The position numbers and the translations under genes were made by a program. Below, one piece after another: positions 27,523 to 37,306 of a DNA stretch of 64,000 nucleotides (position 1 is the first letter of the stretch; each line of letters opens with the position of its first letter). The notes under the pieces were generated by a model. That model was not told the DNA's origin, made no database searches, and saw only the letters and a list, made by a program, of their open reading frames with translations. This stretch comes from Pseudomonas sp. Irchel 3H7 (lineage in GTDB: Bacteria > Pseudomonadota > Gammaproteobacteria > Pseudomonadales > Pseudomonadaceae): NCBI RefSeq assembly GCF_900187605.1, contig NZ_FYEA01000005.1, positions 124,001-188,000 on the forward strand, written 5' to 3'.

Positions 27523-28899
27523 TCAGCACTCAACCGCGCTGACCGCCAACCCACCACGCGATGTCTCTTTATATTTGTCATGCATGTCGGCGCCGGTATC
27601 ACGCATGGTGCGGATCACCCGGTCCAGCGAAATAAAATGCTGACCATCCCCCCGCAAAGCCATCTGCGCCGCGTTGATCGCCTTCACGGCGGCGATCGCA
27701 TTGCGCTCGATGCACGGCACTTGCACCAGGCCACCGACCGGATCGCAGGTCAGCCCAAGGTTATGTTCCAGGCCAATCTCCGCCGCGTTGCACAACTGCT
27801 CCGGCGTAGCGCCAAGAATCTCCGCCAGCCCCGCCGCCGCCATCGCGCAGGCAGAACCGACTTCGCCCTGACAGCCCACCTCAGCGCCCGAGATCGAAGC
27901 ATTCTTCTTGCACAGAATCCCCACCGCCGCCGCACCGAGGAAGTAGTCGACCACGTTGGCGTCCGTCACCGCTTCGCTGAACTTCATAAAGTAGTGCAGC
28001 ACCGCCGGAATGATTCCCGCAGCGCCATTGGTCGGCGCCGTGACCATGCGCCCGCCGGCCGCGTTTTCTTCATTAACAGCCAACGCAAACAGATTGACCC
28101 ACTCCATCGCGCTCAGCGTCGAGCCGATCACATTGGGTTTGCCCAACTCCTGAAGACTGCGATGCAACTTCGCCGCGCGCCGACGCACATTCAATCCGCC
28201 GGGCAGGATGCCTTCGTGTTTCAAACCCTGCTCGACGCAATCCTGCATCGCCCGCCACAGCTTCATCAGCCCGGCGCGGATTTCTTCCTCGCTGCGCCAG
28301 ACTTTTTCGTTGGCCATCATCAATTCAGCGACGCGAAGATTGTTCCGCTTGCACAACTCCAGCAACTCGACCGCGCTGGAAAAGTCATAAGGCAATTCAG
28401 TGCGATCCAGATCAACGACGCCGCTGGACGCCTGCGCTTGATCGACGACAAAACCACCGCCCACCGAATAGTAGGTGTCGCGATGCAGTTCGCCGTGATC
28501 ACCCTCGGCCACAATCGTCATGGCATTGGGGTGGAACGGCAGGTTCTCGTCGATCAGGCGCATGTCCCGAGCCCAGACAAACGGCACCGACAAACGACCA
28601 TCCAATAGAAGGGTATGAGTTTCGCGCAGCGCCTGAATGCGCGGGCCGATCTGCGACGGGTCGATTGCGTCCGGCCACTCGCCCATCAAGCCCATGATCA
28701 CCGCGTTGTCGCTGCCGTGACCGATACCGGTAGCAGACAGCGACCCGAACAATTGCACTTCTATACGGCGCACCTGTTCCAGTTGGTGCTTGTCCCGTAG
28801 CGACTCGACGAACAACGCCGCGGCGCGCATGGGTCCGACGGTGTGGGAACTGGAAGGGCCGATGCCGATTTTGAACAGGTCGAAAACACTGATAGCCAT
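27523..28899 (-). CDS. sdaB: L-serine ammonia-lyase (4Fe-4S)
   Basis: Converts L-serine to pyruvate and ammonia, the final step that brings betaine-derived serine into central metabolism. It is 458 residues. The N-terminal [20 protein letters not shown] is diagnostic. The cluster-binding region is [20 protein letters not shown] (about residues 335-354). The upstream frame extension is non-conserved; AGGAG lies before ATG 28899. It is divergent from cbcX. Confidence 0.94.
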   Translation of the reverse strand: MAISVFDLFKIGIGPSSSHTVGPMRAAALFVESLRDKHQLEQVRRIEVQLFGSLSATGIGHGSDNAVIMGLMGEWPDAIDPSQIGPRIQALRETHTLLLDGRLSVPFVWARDMRLIDENLPFHPNAMTIVAEGDHGELHRDTYYSVGGGFVVDQAQASSGVVDLDRTELPYDFSSAVELLELCKRNNLRVAELMMANEKVWRSEEEIRAGLMKLWRAMQDCVEQGLKHEGILPGGLNVRRRAAKLHRSLQELGKPNVIGSTLSAMEWVNLFALAVNEENAAGGRMVTAPTNGAAGIIPAVLHYFMKFSEAVTDANVVDYFLGAAAVGILCKKNASISGAEVGCQGEVGSACAMAAAGLAEILGATPEQLCNAAEIGLEHNLGLTCDPVGGLVQVPCIERNAIAAVKAINAAQMALRGDGQHFISLDRVIRTMRDTGADMHDKYKETSRGGLAVSAVEC

Positions 28900-29336
28900 T
28901 GCTGCAGAGCTCCTGAGGATGCCGGTCCGGGACGCAAAAGCGCCCGCTGGCGGAGCTGCTACGCTCAAGCTGCGATCCGCCGGAATGCCCGCATCATCAG
29001 GCTTTTGTCCGGACGCACGGCGTCTGACACCGACGCACTCATGTCCACCAGCGCCGCGCCGTTTTCGCCCCGGTTTTTCGCCGTTTTTGTACGGTTCAGA
29101 TGGCCATTCGGGGCTGAAAAAAGCTGTAAGCGACGTCACTGACACTGGATGCGACCATCCCTGTACTGGATACGACCCCCCCTGTAGGCGTCAGATTTTC
29201 ACTGGTACATGATCGTTATGACTCGATTGCAAGGCGCCGTGGTAGAGCTGTCTCCAGAACGCCATCCAACCGCAACCTATAAGTGCGGTGGTCCACAGTC
29301 GGAACACTGCCAAAAAAAACACCAAGGAGTCCATCC
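28900..29336. promoter_or_regulatory. Divergent sdaB/cbcX promoter region
   Basis: This 437-bp gap contains the start regions for sdaB and the cbcXWV transporter genes; GbdR regulates cbcXWV in P. aeruginosa. I see no repeat or supported open frame in it. Confidence 0.45.
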
Positions 29337-30281
29337 ATGAAAGGTTCCCCGTCGTTGTTGTTGGCCGCCATGCTGAGTCTGCCGTTACTGGCGCAAGCTG
29401 CAGAACCGGCACAGTGCAGTACCGTTAACTTCTCTGATGTCGGCTGGACCGACATTACCGCCACCACCGCCACCACCTCCGTCGTGCTCAACGCCCTCGG
29501 CTACAAGACCAAGACCACCATGATCTCCGTGCCCGTGACCTACAAGTCGCTGGCCGACGGCAAGAACATGGACGTGTTCCTCGGTAACTGGATGCCGACC
29601 ATGGAAAACGACATCAAGGCCTACCGCGACGCGGGCACCGTGGAAACCGTGCGCACCAACCTCAAGGGCGCCAAATACACCCTCGCCGTGCCGCAAGCCC
29701 TGTATGACAAAGGTCTGCATGACTTCGCCGACATCGCCAAATTCAAGAAAGAGCTCGACGGCAAGATCTACGGCATCGAGCCTGGCAACGACGGCAACCG
29801 TCTGATCCAGAGCATGATCGACAAGGACGCCTTCGGCCTGAAGACCGCCGGTTTCAAAGTCGTCGAATCATCGGAAGCGGGCATGCTCTCGCAGGTGGAT
29901 CGCGCGCAAAAACGCGACACAGCGGTGGTCTTCCTCGGCTGGGCGCCGCACCCGATGAACAAGCGCTTCAAGATTCAATACCTGACCGGTGGCGATGATT
30001 TCTTCGGCCCCGATTTCGGTGCTGCGACCGTGGCGACCAATACCCGCAAGGGTTATGCCGAGGAATGCAGCAACGTCGGTCAGTTGCTGAAGAACCTGGA
30101 GTTCACCGTCGACATGGAAAGCGAACTGATGGGCAACATTCTCGACGACAAGATGAAGCCTGACGCGGCCGCCAAGGCCTGGCTGAAAAAGAATCCACAA
30201 GTGCTCGATACCTGGCTCGCTGGCGTGACCACCATTGACGGTAAACCTGGCCTGGAGGCCGTGAAAGCCAAGCTTCAGTAA
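29337..30281 (+). CDS. cbcX: Choline-binding periplasmic protein (ChoX/CbcX)
   Basis: OpuAC-type substrate-binding protein of 314 residues with a signal peptide (MKGSPSLLLAAMLSLPLLAQ, cleaved near residue 22). DVGWTDITATTATTSVVL and [14 protein letters not shown] supply Trp residues of the aromatic box. It is paralogous to CaiX in this window. AAGGAG precedes the start. The next two genes encode the permease and ATPase of the choline transporter. Confidence 0.93.
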   Translation: MKGSPSLLLAAMLSLPLLAQAAEPAQCSTVNFSDVGWTDITATTATTSVVLNALGYKTKTTMISVPVTYKSLADGKNMDVFLGNWMPTMENDIKAYRDAGTVETVRTNLKGAKYTLAVPQALYDKGLHDFADIAKFKKELDGKIYGIEPGNDGNRLIQSMIDKDAFGLKTAGFKVVESSEAGMLSQVDRAQKRDTAVVFLGWAPHPMNKRFKIQYLTGGDDFFGPDFGAATVATNTRKGYAEECSNVGQLLKNLEFTVDMESELMGNILDDKMKPDAAAKAWLKKNPQVLDTWLAGVTTIDGKPGLEAVKAKLQ

Positions 30282-30347
30282 TCGCTTATGCCGGGCGGGT
30301 TCGCCCGCCCGGGCTGTTTATTTCCTTGCATGCGGACGTTCACTACC

Positions 30348-31193
30348 ATGCTGATTGATCAGAAAATACCTTTAGGCCAGTACATCGCGGGCTTCGTTGA
30401 ATGGTTGACGCAACACGGCGCCAACACCTTCGACGCAATCGCCGTGACCCTGGAAACGATGATCCACGGCGTGACGTTTGCGCTGACCTGGTTCAACCCA
30501 CTGGTCTTGATTGGCCTGATCGCACTACTCGCTCACTTCATTCAGCGTAAATGGGGCCTGACCGCGTTCGTCATCGCCTCCTTCCTGCTGATCCTCAATC
30601 TGGGGTACTGGCAGGAGACCATGGAAACCCTCGCCCAGGTCATGTTCGCGACCCTGGTCTGCGTGGTCATCGGCGTGCCGCTGGGCATCGTCGCCGCGCA
30701 CAAACCGATGTTCTACACGGTCATGCGTCCGGTACTCGATCTGATGCAGACCGTACCGACCTTCGTTTACCTCATTCCTACCCTGACCCTCTTCGGGCTG
30801 GGTGTGGTGCCAGGCCTGATCTCCACGGTGGTGTTCGCCATCGCTGCGCCGATCCGCCTGACCTACCTGGGCATCCGCGATGTCCCGCAAGAACTGATGG
30901 ACGCCGGCAAGGCCTTTGGCTGCTCGCGTCGTCAACTGCTCTCACGGATCGAACTGCCTCACGCCATGCCGAGCATCGCAGCCGGCATCACCCAGTGCAT
31001 CATGCTGTCGTTGTCGATGGTGGTGATCGCGGCACTGGTAGGCGCCGACGGACTCGGCAAACCGGTGGTCAACGCACTGAACACTGCTGATATCGCCCTG
31101 GGCTTCGAAGCGGGCCTGGCGATCGTACTGCTGGCGATCATGCTCGACCGTATCTGCAAACAACCCGACGCCAAAGTAGGGGGTGACGCATGA
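30348..31193 (+). CDS. cbcW: Choline ABC transporter permease CbcW
   Basis: Inner-membrane permease of 281 residues. The binding-protein-dependent loop (EAA) is in GKAFGCSRRQLLSRIELPHA, about 190-209. Six or so membrane segments are visible. The start MLIDQKIPLGQY is preferred on homology, although its ribosome-binding site is weak. The stop overlaps the start of cbcV (ATGA). Confidence 0.92.
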   Translation: MLIDQKIPLGQYIAGFVEWLTQHGANTFDAIAVTLETMIHGVTFALTWFNPLVLIGLIALLAHFIQRKWGLTAFVIASFLLILNLGYWQETMETLAQVMFATLVCVVIGVPLGIVAAHKPMFYTVMRPVLDLMQTVPTFVYLIPTLTLFGLGVVPGLISTVVFAIAAPIRLTYLGIRDVPQELMDAGKAFGCSRRQLLSRIELPHAMPSIAAGITQCIMLSLSMVVIAALVGADGLGKPVVNALNTADIALGFEAGLAIVLLAIMLDRICKQPDAKVGGDA

Positions 31194-32368
31194 GCATAAT
31201 TCGCTTCGAAGACGTCGACGTAATCTTCTCCAAAGATCCACGCGAGGCACTCAAGCTGCTCGATCAGGGCATGACCCGCAACGAGATCCTGAAGAAGACC
31301 GGCCAGATCGTCGGCGTGGAAAAAGCCTCGCTGGACATCAACAAAGGCGAAATCTGCGTGCTGATGGGCTTGTCGGGTTCCGGCAAGTCGAGCCTGCTGC
31401 GCTGCATCAACGGCCTCAACACCGTGAGCCGCGGCAAGCTGTTCGTCGAGCATGAAAACCGCCAGATCGACATCGCCTCCTGCACCCCGGCCGAGCTGAA
31501 AATGATGCGCACCAAACGCATCGCCATGGTGTTCCAGAAGTTCGCCCTGATGCCGTGGCTGACGGTGCGCGAGAACATCAGTTTCGGTCTGGAAATGCAG
31601 GGTCGTCCGGAGAAAGAACGCAAGAAACTCGTCGATGAAAAACTCGAACTGGTTGGCCTGACCCAATGGCGCAACAAGAAGCCGGACGAACTCTCCGGCG
31701 GCATGCAGCAGCGTGTCGGTCTGGCGCGGGCACTGGCGATGGACGCCGACATTCTGCTGATGGACGAACCGTTCTCGGCGCTCGACCCGCTGATCCGTCA
31801 GGGTCTGCAGGATGAACTGCTGGAACTGCAACGCAAGCTGAGCAAGACCATCGTGTTCGTGAGTCACGACCTCGACGAGGCGCTCAAATTGGGTAGCCGC
31901 ATCGCGATCATGAAAGACGGCCGGATCATCCAGTACAGCGTGCCGGAAGAGATCGTGCTGAACCCGGCGGACGACTATGTGCGTACCTTCGTCGCACACA
32001 CCAATCCGCTCAATGTGCTCTGCGGTCGCAGCCTGATGCGCACGCTGGACAAGTGCAAACGCATCAATGGTTCGGTGTGCCTGGATCCGGGTGGCGATTC
32101 GTGGCTGGACCTGGCCGAAGGCAACACCATCAAAGGCGCACGGCAAAATGGTTCGGTGCTGAACCTGCAGAACTGGGCACCGGGGCAAGCGGTGGAAGGC
32201 CTGGAACGCAAGCCGACACTGGTGGACTCGAACATCGGTATGCGTGACGCCTTGCAGATTCGTTATCAAACCGGCAACAAGTTGGTGCTGCACGATAACA
32301 ATCATGTGGTGGGGATTCTGGGCGACAGCGAGCTGTATCACGCGTTGTTGGGCAAGAACCTGGGCTAA
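31190..32368 (+). CDS. cbcV: Choline ABC transporter ATPase CbcV
   Basis: ATP-binding subunit of 392 residues. Walker A is GLSGSGKSSLLRC (about 63-75), the signature is LSGGMQQRVGLARALA, and Walker B is DILLMDEPFSALDP. The C-terminal 110 residues form an accessory region unlike tandem CBS domains of ProV. The 4-base overlap with cbcW indicates coupling. It is followed by an intrinsic terminator. Confidence 0.94.
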   Translation: MSIIRFEDVDVIFSKDPREALKLLDQGMTRNEILKKTGQIVGVEKASLDINKGEICVLMGLSGSGKSSLLRCINGLNTVSRGKLFVEHENRQIDIASCTPAELKMMRTKRIAMVFQKFALMPWLTVRENISFGLEMQGRPEKERKKLVDEKLELVGLTQWRNKKPDELSGGMQQRVGLARALAMDADILLMDEPFSALDPLIRQGLQDELLELQRKLSKTIVFVSHDLDEALKLGSRIAIMKDGRIIQYSVPEEIVLNPADDYVRTFVAHTNPLNVLCGRSLMRTLDKCKRINGSVCLDPGGDSWLDLAEGNTIKGARQNGSVLNLQNWAPGQAVEGLERKPTLVDSNIGMRDALQIRYQTGNKLVLHDNNHVVGILGDSELYHALLGKNLG

Positions 32369-32380
32369 TAACCCGGACAC

Positions 32381-32412
32381 AAAAACGCCGCGAGAGGATC
32401 GCGGCGTTTTTG
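32381..32412 (+). terminator. Intrinsic terminator after cbcV
   Basis: AAAAACGCCGCGA and TCGCGGCGTTTTT form a 13-bp stem around a five-base loop with a uridine run. It could work in both directions. Confidence 0.9.
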
Positions 32413-32417
32413 TTTGA

Positions 32418-32497
32418 AGATCAAAAGATCGCAGCCTTCGGCAGCTCCTACAGGGGAATGCGATCCATGTAGGAGCTGCCGAAGGCTGCGATCTTTT
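32418..32497. repeat. REP palindrome pair, family A
   Basis: Inverted pair between the convergent cbcV and betT genes. Confidence 0.9.
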
Positions 32498-32504
32498 AAA
32501 GGAA

Positions 32505-32533
32505 CAACGCGGTGCTTCAGACTGAAACACCGC
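32505..32533 (-). terminator. Probable hairpin terminator of betT
   Basis: GCGGTG (32509-32514) pairs with CACCGC (32528-32533), extended by TTC/GAA. In the minus direction it is followed by GTTGTTCC, a poor uridine run, so efficiency is doubtful. Confidence 0.4.
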
Positions 32534-32544
32534 GCACATGCGGT

Positions 32545-34542
32545 TTAGCTATACACCCGGCCAAGGAGCTGCCGATGGCTTTCAAACTGATCGAGCACAT
32601 CCCGCGTGATCTGATCCTGCGTGAAGCCCATCAGGTCGTAATCCTGGCTGCCGTTGTGCAGATACACCTCCGCGCGGTAGTAACGCTGACGCGCTTCATC
32701 GGACTGCGCCGATTCAGTCGGGGTCGCCAGATAGCCGTCCAGGCTCACTTCGTAAACGAAAGGGTTGCCCTCTTCCATCTCGACGCGCACGCCCATGCAA
32801 CGCTTGGATTTACCCAACAGCGTCTGCACTTCCAGCCCCTGTGCACGCATCTGCGCGGTGGCATCTTCCAGCGCCGGGCTGACCTGCTTGTCCATGAAAC
32901 GCTGCACCACCGATTGGCTCGGTTGCAGGTCCAGTTGCGTCAGACGCTCGCTGAAACCACGACGACCGCGCTCCGCCAGTTGCGCTTGCTCCTGTTCGAT
33001 CTGCACGTCCTGACGCATCGCCTTGTGCAGGCCGAACATGAAGAACACCAGCACCACCGAGAACGGCAGGCCAGCCAACACGACCATGGTTTGCATGGCT
33101 TCGAAGTTACCGGCAAACAGCAGACCGATGGTCACCAGGGTGATCACCACCGACCAGAAGATCCGCAGCCAGTGCGGCGCATCTTCATCGACGTTGCCGC
33201 CCTTGCAGGACAGATTCGCCATCATCACCGCGCCAGAGTCGGCCGGGGTCAGGAACAGTACGAAACCAACAAAGATCGACACACCGATGACGACTTTCGA
33301 CGCCGGGTAGTGCTCAAGCAATTGATAAATCGCCATCGACGGCTGTTCCAGGGCCGTCTTGCCCAGCTCCACCGCGCCATGGTTCATCACCAGGTCCAGC
33401 GCCGAGTTACCGAAGATCGACAGCCAGGCCAGGGTAAAGCCCAGCGGAATCAACAGCACGCCAGCCACCAGCTCACGCACGGTACGACCACGGGAAATAC
33501 GCGCGATGAACATGCCAACGAATGGCGCCCAGGAAATCCACCACGCCCAGTAGAACAGCGTCCACAGGCCCATCCAGCGCTCGGACTTGGCGTTATCGCC
33601 CTCGTACACATAAAGGTCGAAGGTTTTCAGCACGATGCCATTGAGGTAGTCACCGATGTTCTGCACGAAGCCGTTGAGCAGGTGCAGGGTCGGGCCGAAC
33701 AGCAATACGAAAATCAGCAGACCACTGAACAGCACGATGTTCAGGTTGGACAGACGACGGATGCCGTTTTCCACGCCGGACACGGCAGCGATGGTCGCCA
33801 CGGTGCTCATCACGATGATCACGATCAAAAGGTTAGTGTTGCTGTGTTCCATGCCGAACAGGTTTTCCAGCCCCGACGACACTTGCAGCGAACCAATCCC
33901 CAGGTTCGTCACCAGACCCAGCAGGGTCACGAACATGCCGAAGCCGTCCACCGCGTGACCGGCCGCACCCTTGACCCAACGCTCGCCGACCAGCGGATAC
34001 AGCGCCGAACGCAGGGCCAGCGGCTGGTTATGCCGGTAAGCAAAGTACGCTACGGCCAGACCAACCAGTGCGTAGATCGCCCAGCCGTGCAGGCCCCAGT
34101 GCAAGAAAGTCAGCTGTACAGCCTGACGCGCGGCCATGTTGCTGGCCGATGTGCCTTCCGGCGGATTGAAGTAGTGATCCAGTGGCTCGGATGCGCCGAA
34201 ATACAACAGCGAAATACCGATACCCGACGAGAACAGCATCCCCGCCCAGGCGCCGTAACTGAAATCCGGGGTGTCGTCCTTGCTGCCCAGTTTGAGTTTG
34301 CCGTACGAGGAAAACGCCAGGCCCACCACAAACACCAGGTAGGCGGCGATGACCACCATGTAGTACCAGCCGAAGCTGCGCGACAACCAGGCCTGAGCGA
34401 TACCCAACAGTCTGCCGGCCTCTTGCGGGGCGATAATCAGAATGGCGGTCAACAAAAGAATCAGCGCGGTAGAGGTGTAAAACACCCAACCGTTGACCGT
34501 CACCTTCTCGGGCGGGGTCTTTATAAGCGAGGCAGAACTCAT
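32545..34542 (-). CDS. betT: BCCT family choline transporter BetT
   Basis: Secondary transporter of 665 residues for choline. It has twelve membrane segments, and the BCCT signature around FYWAWWISWAPFVGMFIARI (about 325-345). A long hydrophilic C-terminal domain of about 150 residues is the type linked to osmotic control. I start at MSSASLIKTP, preceded by GGAG; the first 12 codons of the longer frame lack support. It is divergent from betI with a BetI operator between. Confidence 0.94.
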   Translation of the reverse strand: MSSASLIKTPPEKVTVNGWVFYTSTALILLLTAILIIAPQEAGRLLGIAQAWLSRSFGWYYMVVIAAYLVFVVGLAFSSYGKLKLGSKDDTPDFSYGAWAGMLFSSGIGISLLYFGASEPLDHYFNPPEGTSASNMAARQAVQLTFLHWGLHGWAIYALVGLAVAYFAYRHNQPLALRSALYPLVGERWVKGAAGHAVDGFGMFVTLLGLVTNLGIGSLQVSSGLENLFGMEHSNTNLLIVIIVMSTVATIAAVSGVENGIRRLSNLNIVLFSGLLIFVLLFGPTLHLLNGFVQNIGDYLNGIVLKTFDLYVYEGDNAKSERWMGLWTLFYWAWWISWAPFVGMFIARISRGRTVRELVAGVLLIPLGFTLAWLSIFGNSALDLVMNHGAVELGKTALEQPSMAIYQLLEHYPASKVVIGVSIFVGFVLFLTPADSGAVMMANLSCKGGNVDEDAPHWLRIFWSVVITLVTIGLLFAGNFEAMQTMVVLAGLPFSVVLVFFMFGLHKAMRQDVQIEQEQAQLAERGRRGFSERLTQLDLQPSQSVVQRFMDKQVSPALEDATAQMRAQGLEVQTLLGKSKRCMGVRVEMEEGNPFVYEVSLDGYLATPTESAQSDEARQRYYRAEVYLHNGSQDYDLMGFTQDQITRDVLDQFESHRQLLGRVYS

Positions 34543-34881
34543 GGCACAAATGCTCCAGGCAGTGCGAGAGAAGAACACAAGGCAACACGGAACCCGACCA
34601 ATCGGTTAGTTGGCAGCCGACCGGCGGGTGATATAAAGACATCCCGAAAAAAGCCCGAACCTGCCGAAATGGCGCTGCGAATCGCTTTCGTGGCCGAAGG
34701 TGGACGGACGTTCATCCGAAACCTGGCCGTGAGCGTCTTGCCCTTTCAACACGTCCATCGAATCGCGAACCGCGCCATGCCCCACGCAGGTTTCGAGCTG
34801 TTTCAGATGTCGGTTTTATCGCCACTTACACGTAGGAAAAATCTGTAGGCAGCGACGATTTGTCGCAGATCTTATTCTTTG

Positions 34882-34901
34882 TTGATTGAACGTTCAATCA
34901 A
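34882..34901. promoter_or_regulatory. BetI operator
   Basis: Perfect 20-bp palindrome TTGATTGAACGTTCAATCAA, very similar in core (GAACGTTCAAT) to the known BetI site of E. coli as I remember it. It lies in the divergent betT/betI gap, 70 bp before betI, positioned to repress both directions until choline binds BetI. Confidence 0.88.
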
Positions 34902-34971
34902 AACAAAATAGACTGGCCGTCAATCCGATAGGCGTCATTCGCCGCTCGGAAGGCCTAAGGAGATGTGCAAG

Positions 34972-35565
34972 ATGCCCAAGGTCGGTATGCAACCCATCCG
35001 CCGCCAACAACTGATCGAAGCCACTTTGCAGGCGGTCGATCAGGTCGGAATGGGGGACGCCAGCATTGCGCTGATCGCCCGTTTGGCCGGTGTCTCGAAT
35101 GGCATCATCAGTCATTACTTTCAGGACAAGAACGGCCTGATTGCCGCCACGATGCGGTATCTGATGACCGCCCTCAGCGAGAGCGTCACCGCGCGCCGTC
35201 AGGCGCTGGCAGATGACAGCCCACGGGCGCATCTGCAGGTGATCATCGAAGGCAACTTCGACGCCAGCCAGGTCAATGGCCCGGCAATGAAAACCTGGCT
35301 GGCCTTCTGGGCCACCAGCATGCACCAGCCGTCTTTGCACAGGTTGCAGCGGATCAACGATCACCGTCTGTATTCCAACCTGTGCTGCCAGTTCCGCCGT
35401 GTGCTGTCGCTCGAAGATGCGCGCAGCGCAGCACGAGGACTGGCAGCGTTGATTGACGGCTTGTGGTTGCGCGGCGCTTTGTCGGGAGACGCTTTCGACA
35501 CGGCGCAGGCGCAACAGATCGCTTACGAATACATGGATTTCCAATTGGCCAAGAAGGTGAGCTAG
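34972..35565 (+). CDS. betI: Choline-responsive repressor BetI
   Basis: TetR-family repressor of 197 residues. The N-terminal helix-turn-helix is at about 10-55 ([20 protein letters not shown]). The ligand domain with [15 protein letters not shown] is characteristic of BetI. AAGGAG is 9 bases before ATG 34972, while ATG 34963 abuts it, which decides the start. It is first of the betIBA operon. Confidence 0.95.
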   Translation: MPKVGMQPIRRQQLIEATLQAVDQVGMGDASIALIARLAGVSNGIISHYFQDKNGLIAATMRYLMTALSESVTARRQALADDSPRAHLQVIIEGNFDASQVNGPAMKTWLAFWATSMHQPSLHRLQRINDHRLYSNLCCQFRRVLSLEDARSAARGLAALIDGLWLRGALSGDAFDTAQAQQIAYEYMDFQLAKKVS

Positions 35566-35653
35566 AGCACACAGAAAACGCTCGGCCCCTGAACGCCACC
35601 GCAGCCTCACCGCGGTGGTCAACGCCAACCACCAATGCACTTGCGAGGACACT

Positions 35654-37126
35654 ATGGCCCGTTTCGAACTGCAAAAACTTTACATCGATGGCGCGTACTC
35701 CGACGCCGGCAGCGATGCCACCTTCGAAGCCATCAACCCGGCTAACGGTGAAGTCCTCGCACTGGTGCAACGTGCGACCAAGGAAGACGTCGAGCGCGCC
35801 GTAGTCAGCGCTGAAAAGGGCCAGAAAATCTGGGCCGCGATGACCGCCATGGAGCGTTCGCGCATCCTGCGCCGCGCCGTCGACATCCTGCGCGAGCGCA
35901 ACGATGAACTGGCTGCTCTGGAAACCCTGGACACCGGTAAAGCCTTCTCCGAAACCAAGTACGTCGACATCGTCACCGGCGCCGACGTGCTGGAATACTA
36001 CGCAGGCCTGGTGCCCGCCATCGAAGGCGAGCAGATTCCACTGCGCGACACTTCGTTCGTCTACACCCGTCGCGAGCCGCTGGGCGTCGTGGCCGGTATC
36101 GGCGCGTGGAACTACCCGATCCAGATCGCGCTGTGGAAATCCGCTCCAGCCCTGGCCGCTGGTAACGCGATGATCTTCAAGCCAAGCGAAGTCACCTCGC
36201 TGACCACCCTGAAACTGGCCGAGATCTACACCGAAGCCGGCGTACCGAATGGTGTGTTCAACGTTCTGACCGGCAGCGGCCGTGAAGTCGGCACCTGGCT
36301 GACCGAGCACCCGCGCATCGAGAAAATCTCGTTCACTGGCGGCACCGACACCGGCAAAAAAGTAATGGCCAGCGCTTCGGCTTCGTCGCTCAAAGACGTG
36401 ACCATGGAACTGGGTGGCAAATCCCCGCTGATCATCTGCGACGACGCCGACCTGGATCGCGCTGCCGACACCGCGATGATGGCCAACTTCTACAGCTCCG
36501 GTCAGGTCTGCACCAACGGCACTCGCGTGTTCGTTCCGGCGCACCTGAAAGCCGCGTTCGAAGCCAAGATCGTTGAACGCGTTGCACGCATCCGCGTTGG
36601 CAACCCGGAAGACGAAAACACCAACTTCGGCCCGCTGGTCAGCTTCGCGCACATGGAAAGCGTGTTGGGTTACATCGCCAAAGGTAAAGAGCAAGGCGCC
36701 CGCGTGCTGTGTGGCGGCGAGCGTCTGACCGACGGCGAATTCGCCAAAGGCGCATTCGTTGCTCCAACCGTGTTCACCGATTGCACCGACGACATGACCA
36801 TCGTCCGTGAAGAAATCTTTGGCCCGGTGATGGCGATCCTCTCCTACGAAACCGAAGAAGAAGTGATCCGCCGCGCCAACGACACCGACTTCGGCCTGGC
36901 CGCTGGTATCGTCACCAAAGACCTGAACCGCGCGCACCGCGTGATTCATCAACTGGAAGCCGGTATCTGCTGGATCAACGCCTGGGGCGAGTCCGACGCA
37001 AAAATGCCGGTTGGCGGTTACAAGCAGTCGGGTGTCGGCCGTGAGAACGGCATCAGCTCGCTGAACAACTTCACCCGCATCAAATCGGTACAGGTCGAGC
37101 TGGGCGATTACGTTTCGGTGTTCTAA
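35654..37126 (+). CDS. betB: Betaine aldehyde dehydrogenase
   Basis: NAD(P)-dependent aldehyde dehydrogenase of 490 residues, oxidising betaine aldehyde to glycine betaine. The glutamate motif is [12 protein letters not shown] (about 252-263) and the catalytic Cys is in [13 protein letters not shown] (about 280-292). The length is exactly that of Pseudomonas BetB. It is 88 bp after betI. Confidence 0.96.
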   Translation: MARFELQKLYIDGAYSDAGSDATFEAINPANGEVLALVQRATKEDVERAVVSAEKGQKIWAAMTAMERSRILRRAVDILRERNDELAALETLDTGKAFSETKYVDIVTGADVLEYYAGLVPAIEGEQIPLRDTSFVYTRREPLGVVAGIGAWNYPIQIALWKSAPALAAGNAMIFKPSEVTSLTTLKLAEIYTEAGVPNGVFNVLTGSGREVGTWLTEHPRIEKISFTGGTDTGKKVMASASASSLKDVTMELGGKSPLIICDDADLDRAADTAMMANFYSSGQVCTNGTRVFVPAHLKAAFEAKIVERVARIRVGNPEDENTNFGPLVSFAHMESVLGYIAKGKEQGARVLCGGERLTDGEFAKGAFVAPTVFTDCTDDMTIVREEIFGPVMAILSYETEEEVIRRANDTDFGLAAGIVTKDLNRAHRVIHQLEAGICWINAWGESDAKMPVGGYKQSGVGRENGISSLNNFTRIKSVQVELGDYVSVF

Positions 37127-37142
37127 GACCCGAGATTTGCAT

Positions 37143-37250
37143 TGCCCGCGAAGGCCTCTTCGCGGGCAAGCCCGCTCCCACAGGCTTGGAGTCGTCCATC
37201 CAATTTGTGGCAGCCCCCAATCCCTGTGGGAGCTGGCTTGCCAGCGATTC
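37143..37250. repeat. REP repeats (family C with an extra hairpin), inside betBA
   Basis: A GCCCGCGAAGG/CCTCTTCGCGGGC hairpin and two family C-like arms lie in the 180-bp betB-betA gap. Confidence 0.85.
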
Positions 37251-37306
37251 GAGTGCACAGCACTCGCCAAGGTCCGACCTGACCACTATCAAAGAGGGTG
37301 CATTCA

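Noticed and set aside
32512-34848. A 778-codon plus-strand open frame
   Set aside because: It is antisense to betT and rich in His, Gln and Arg, typical of shadow frames.
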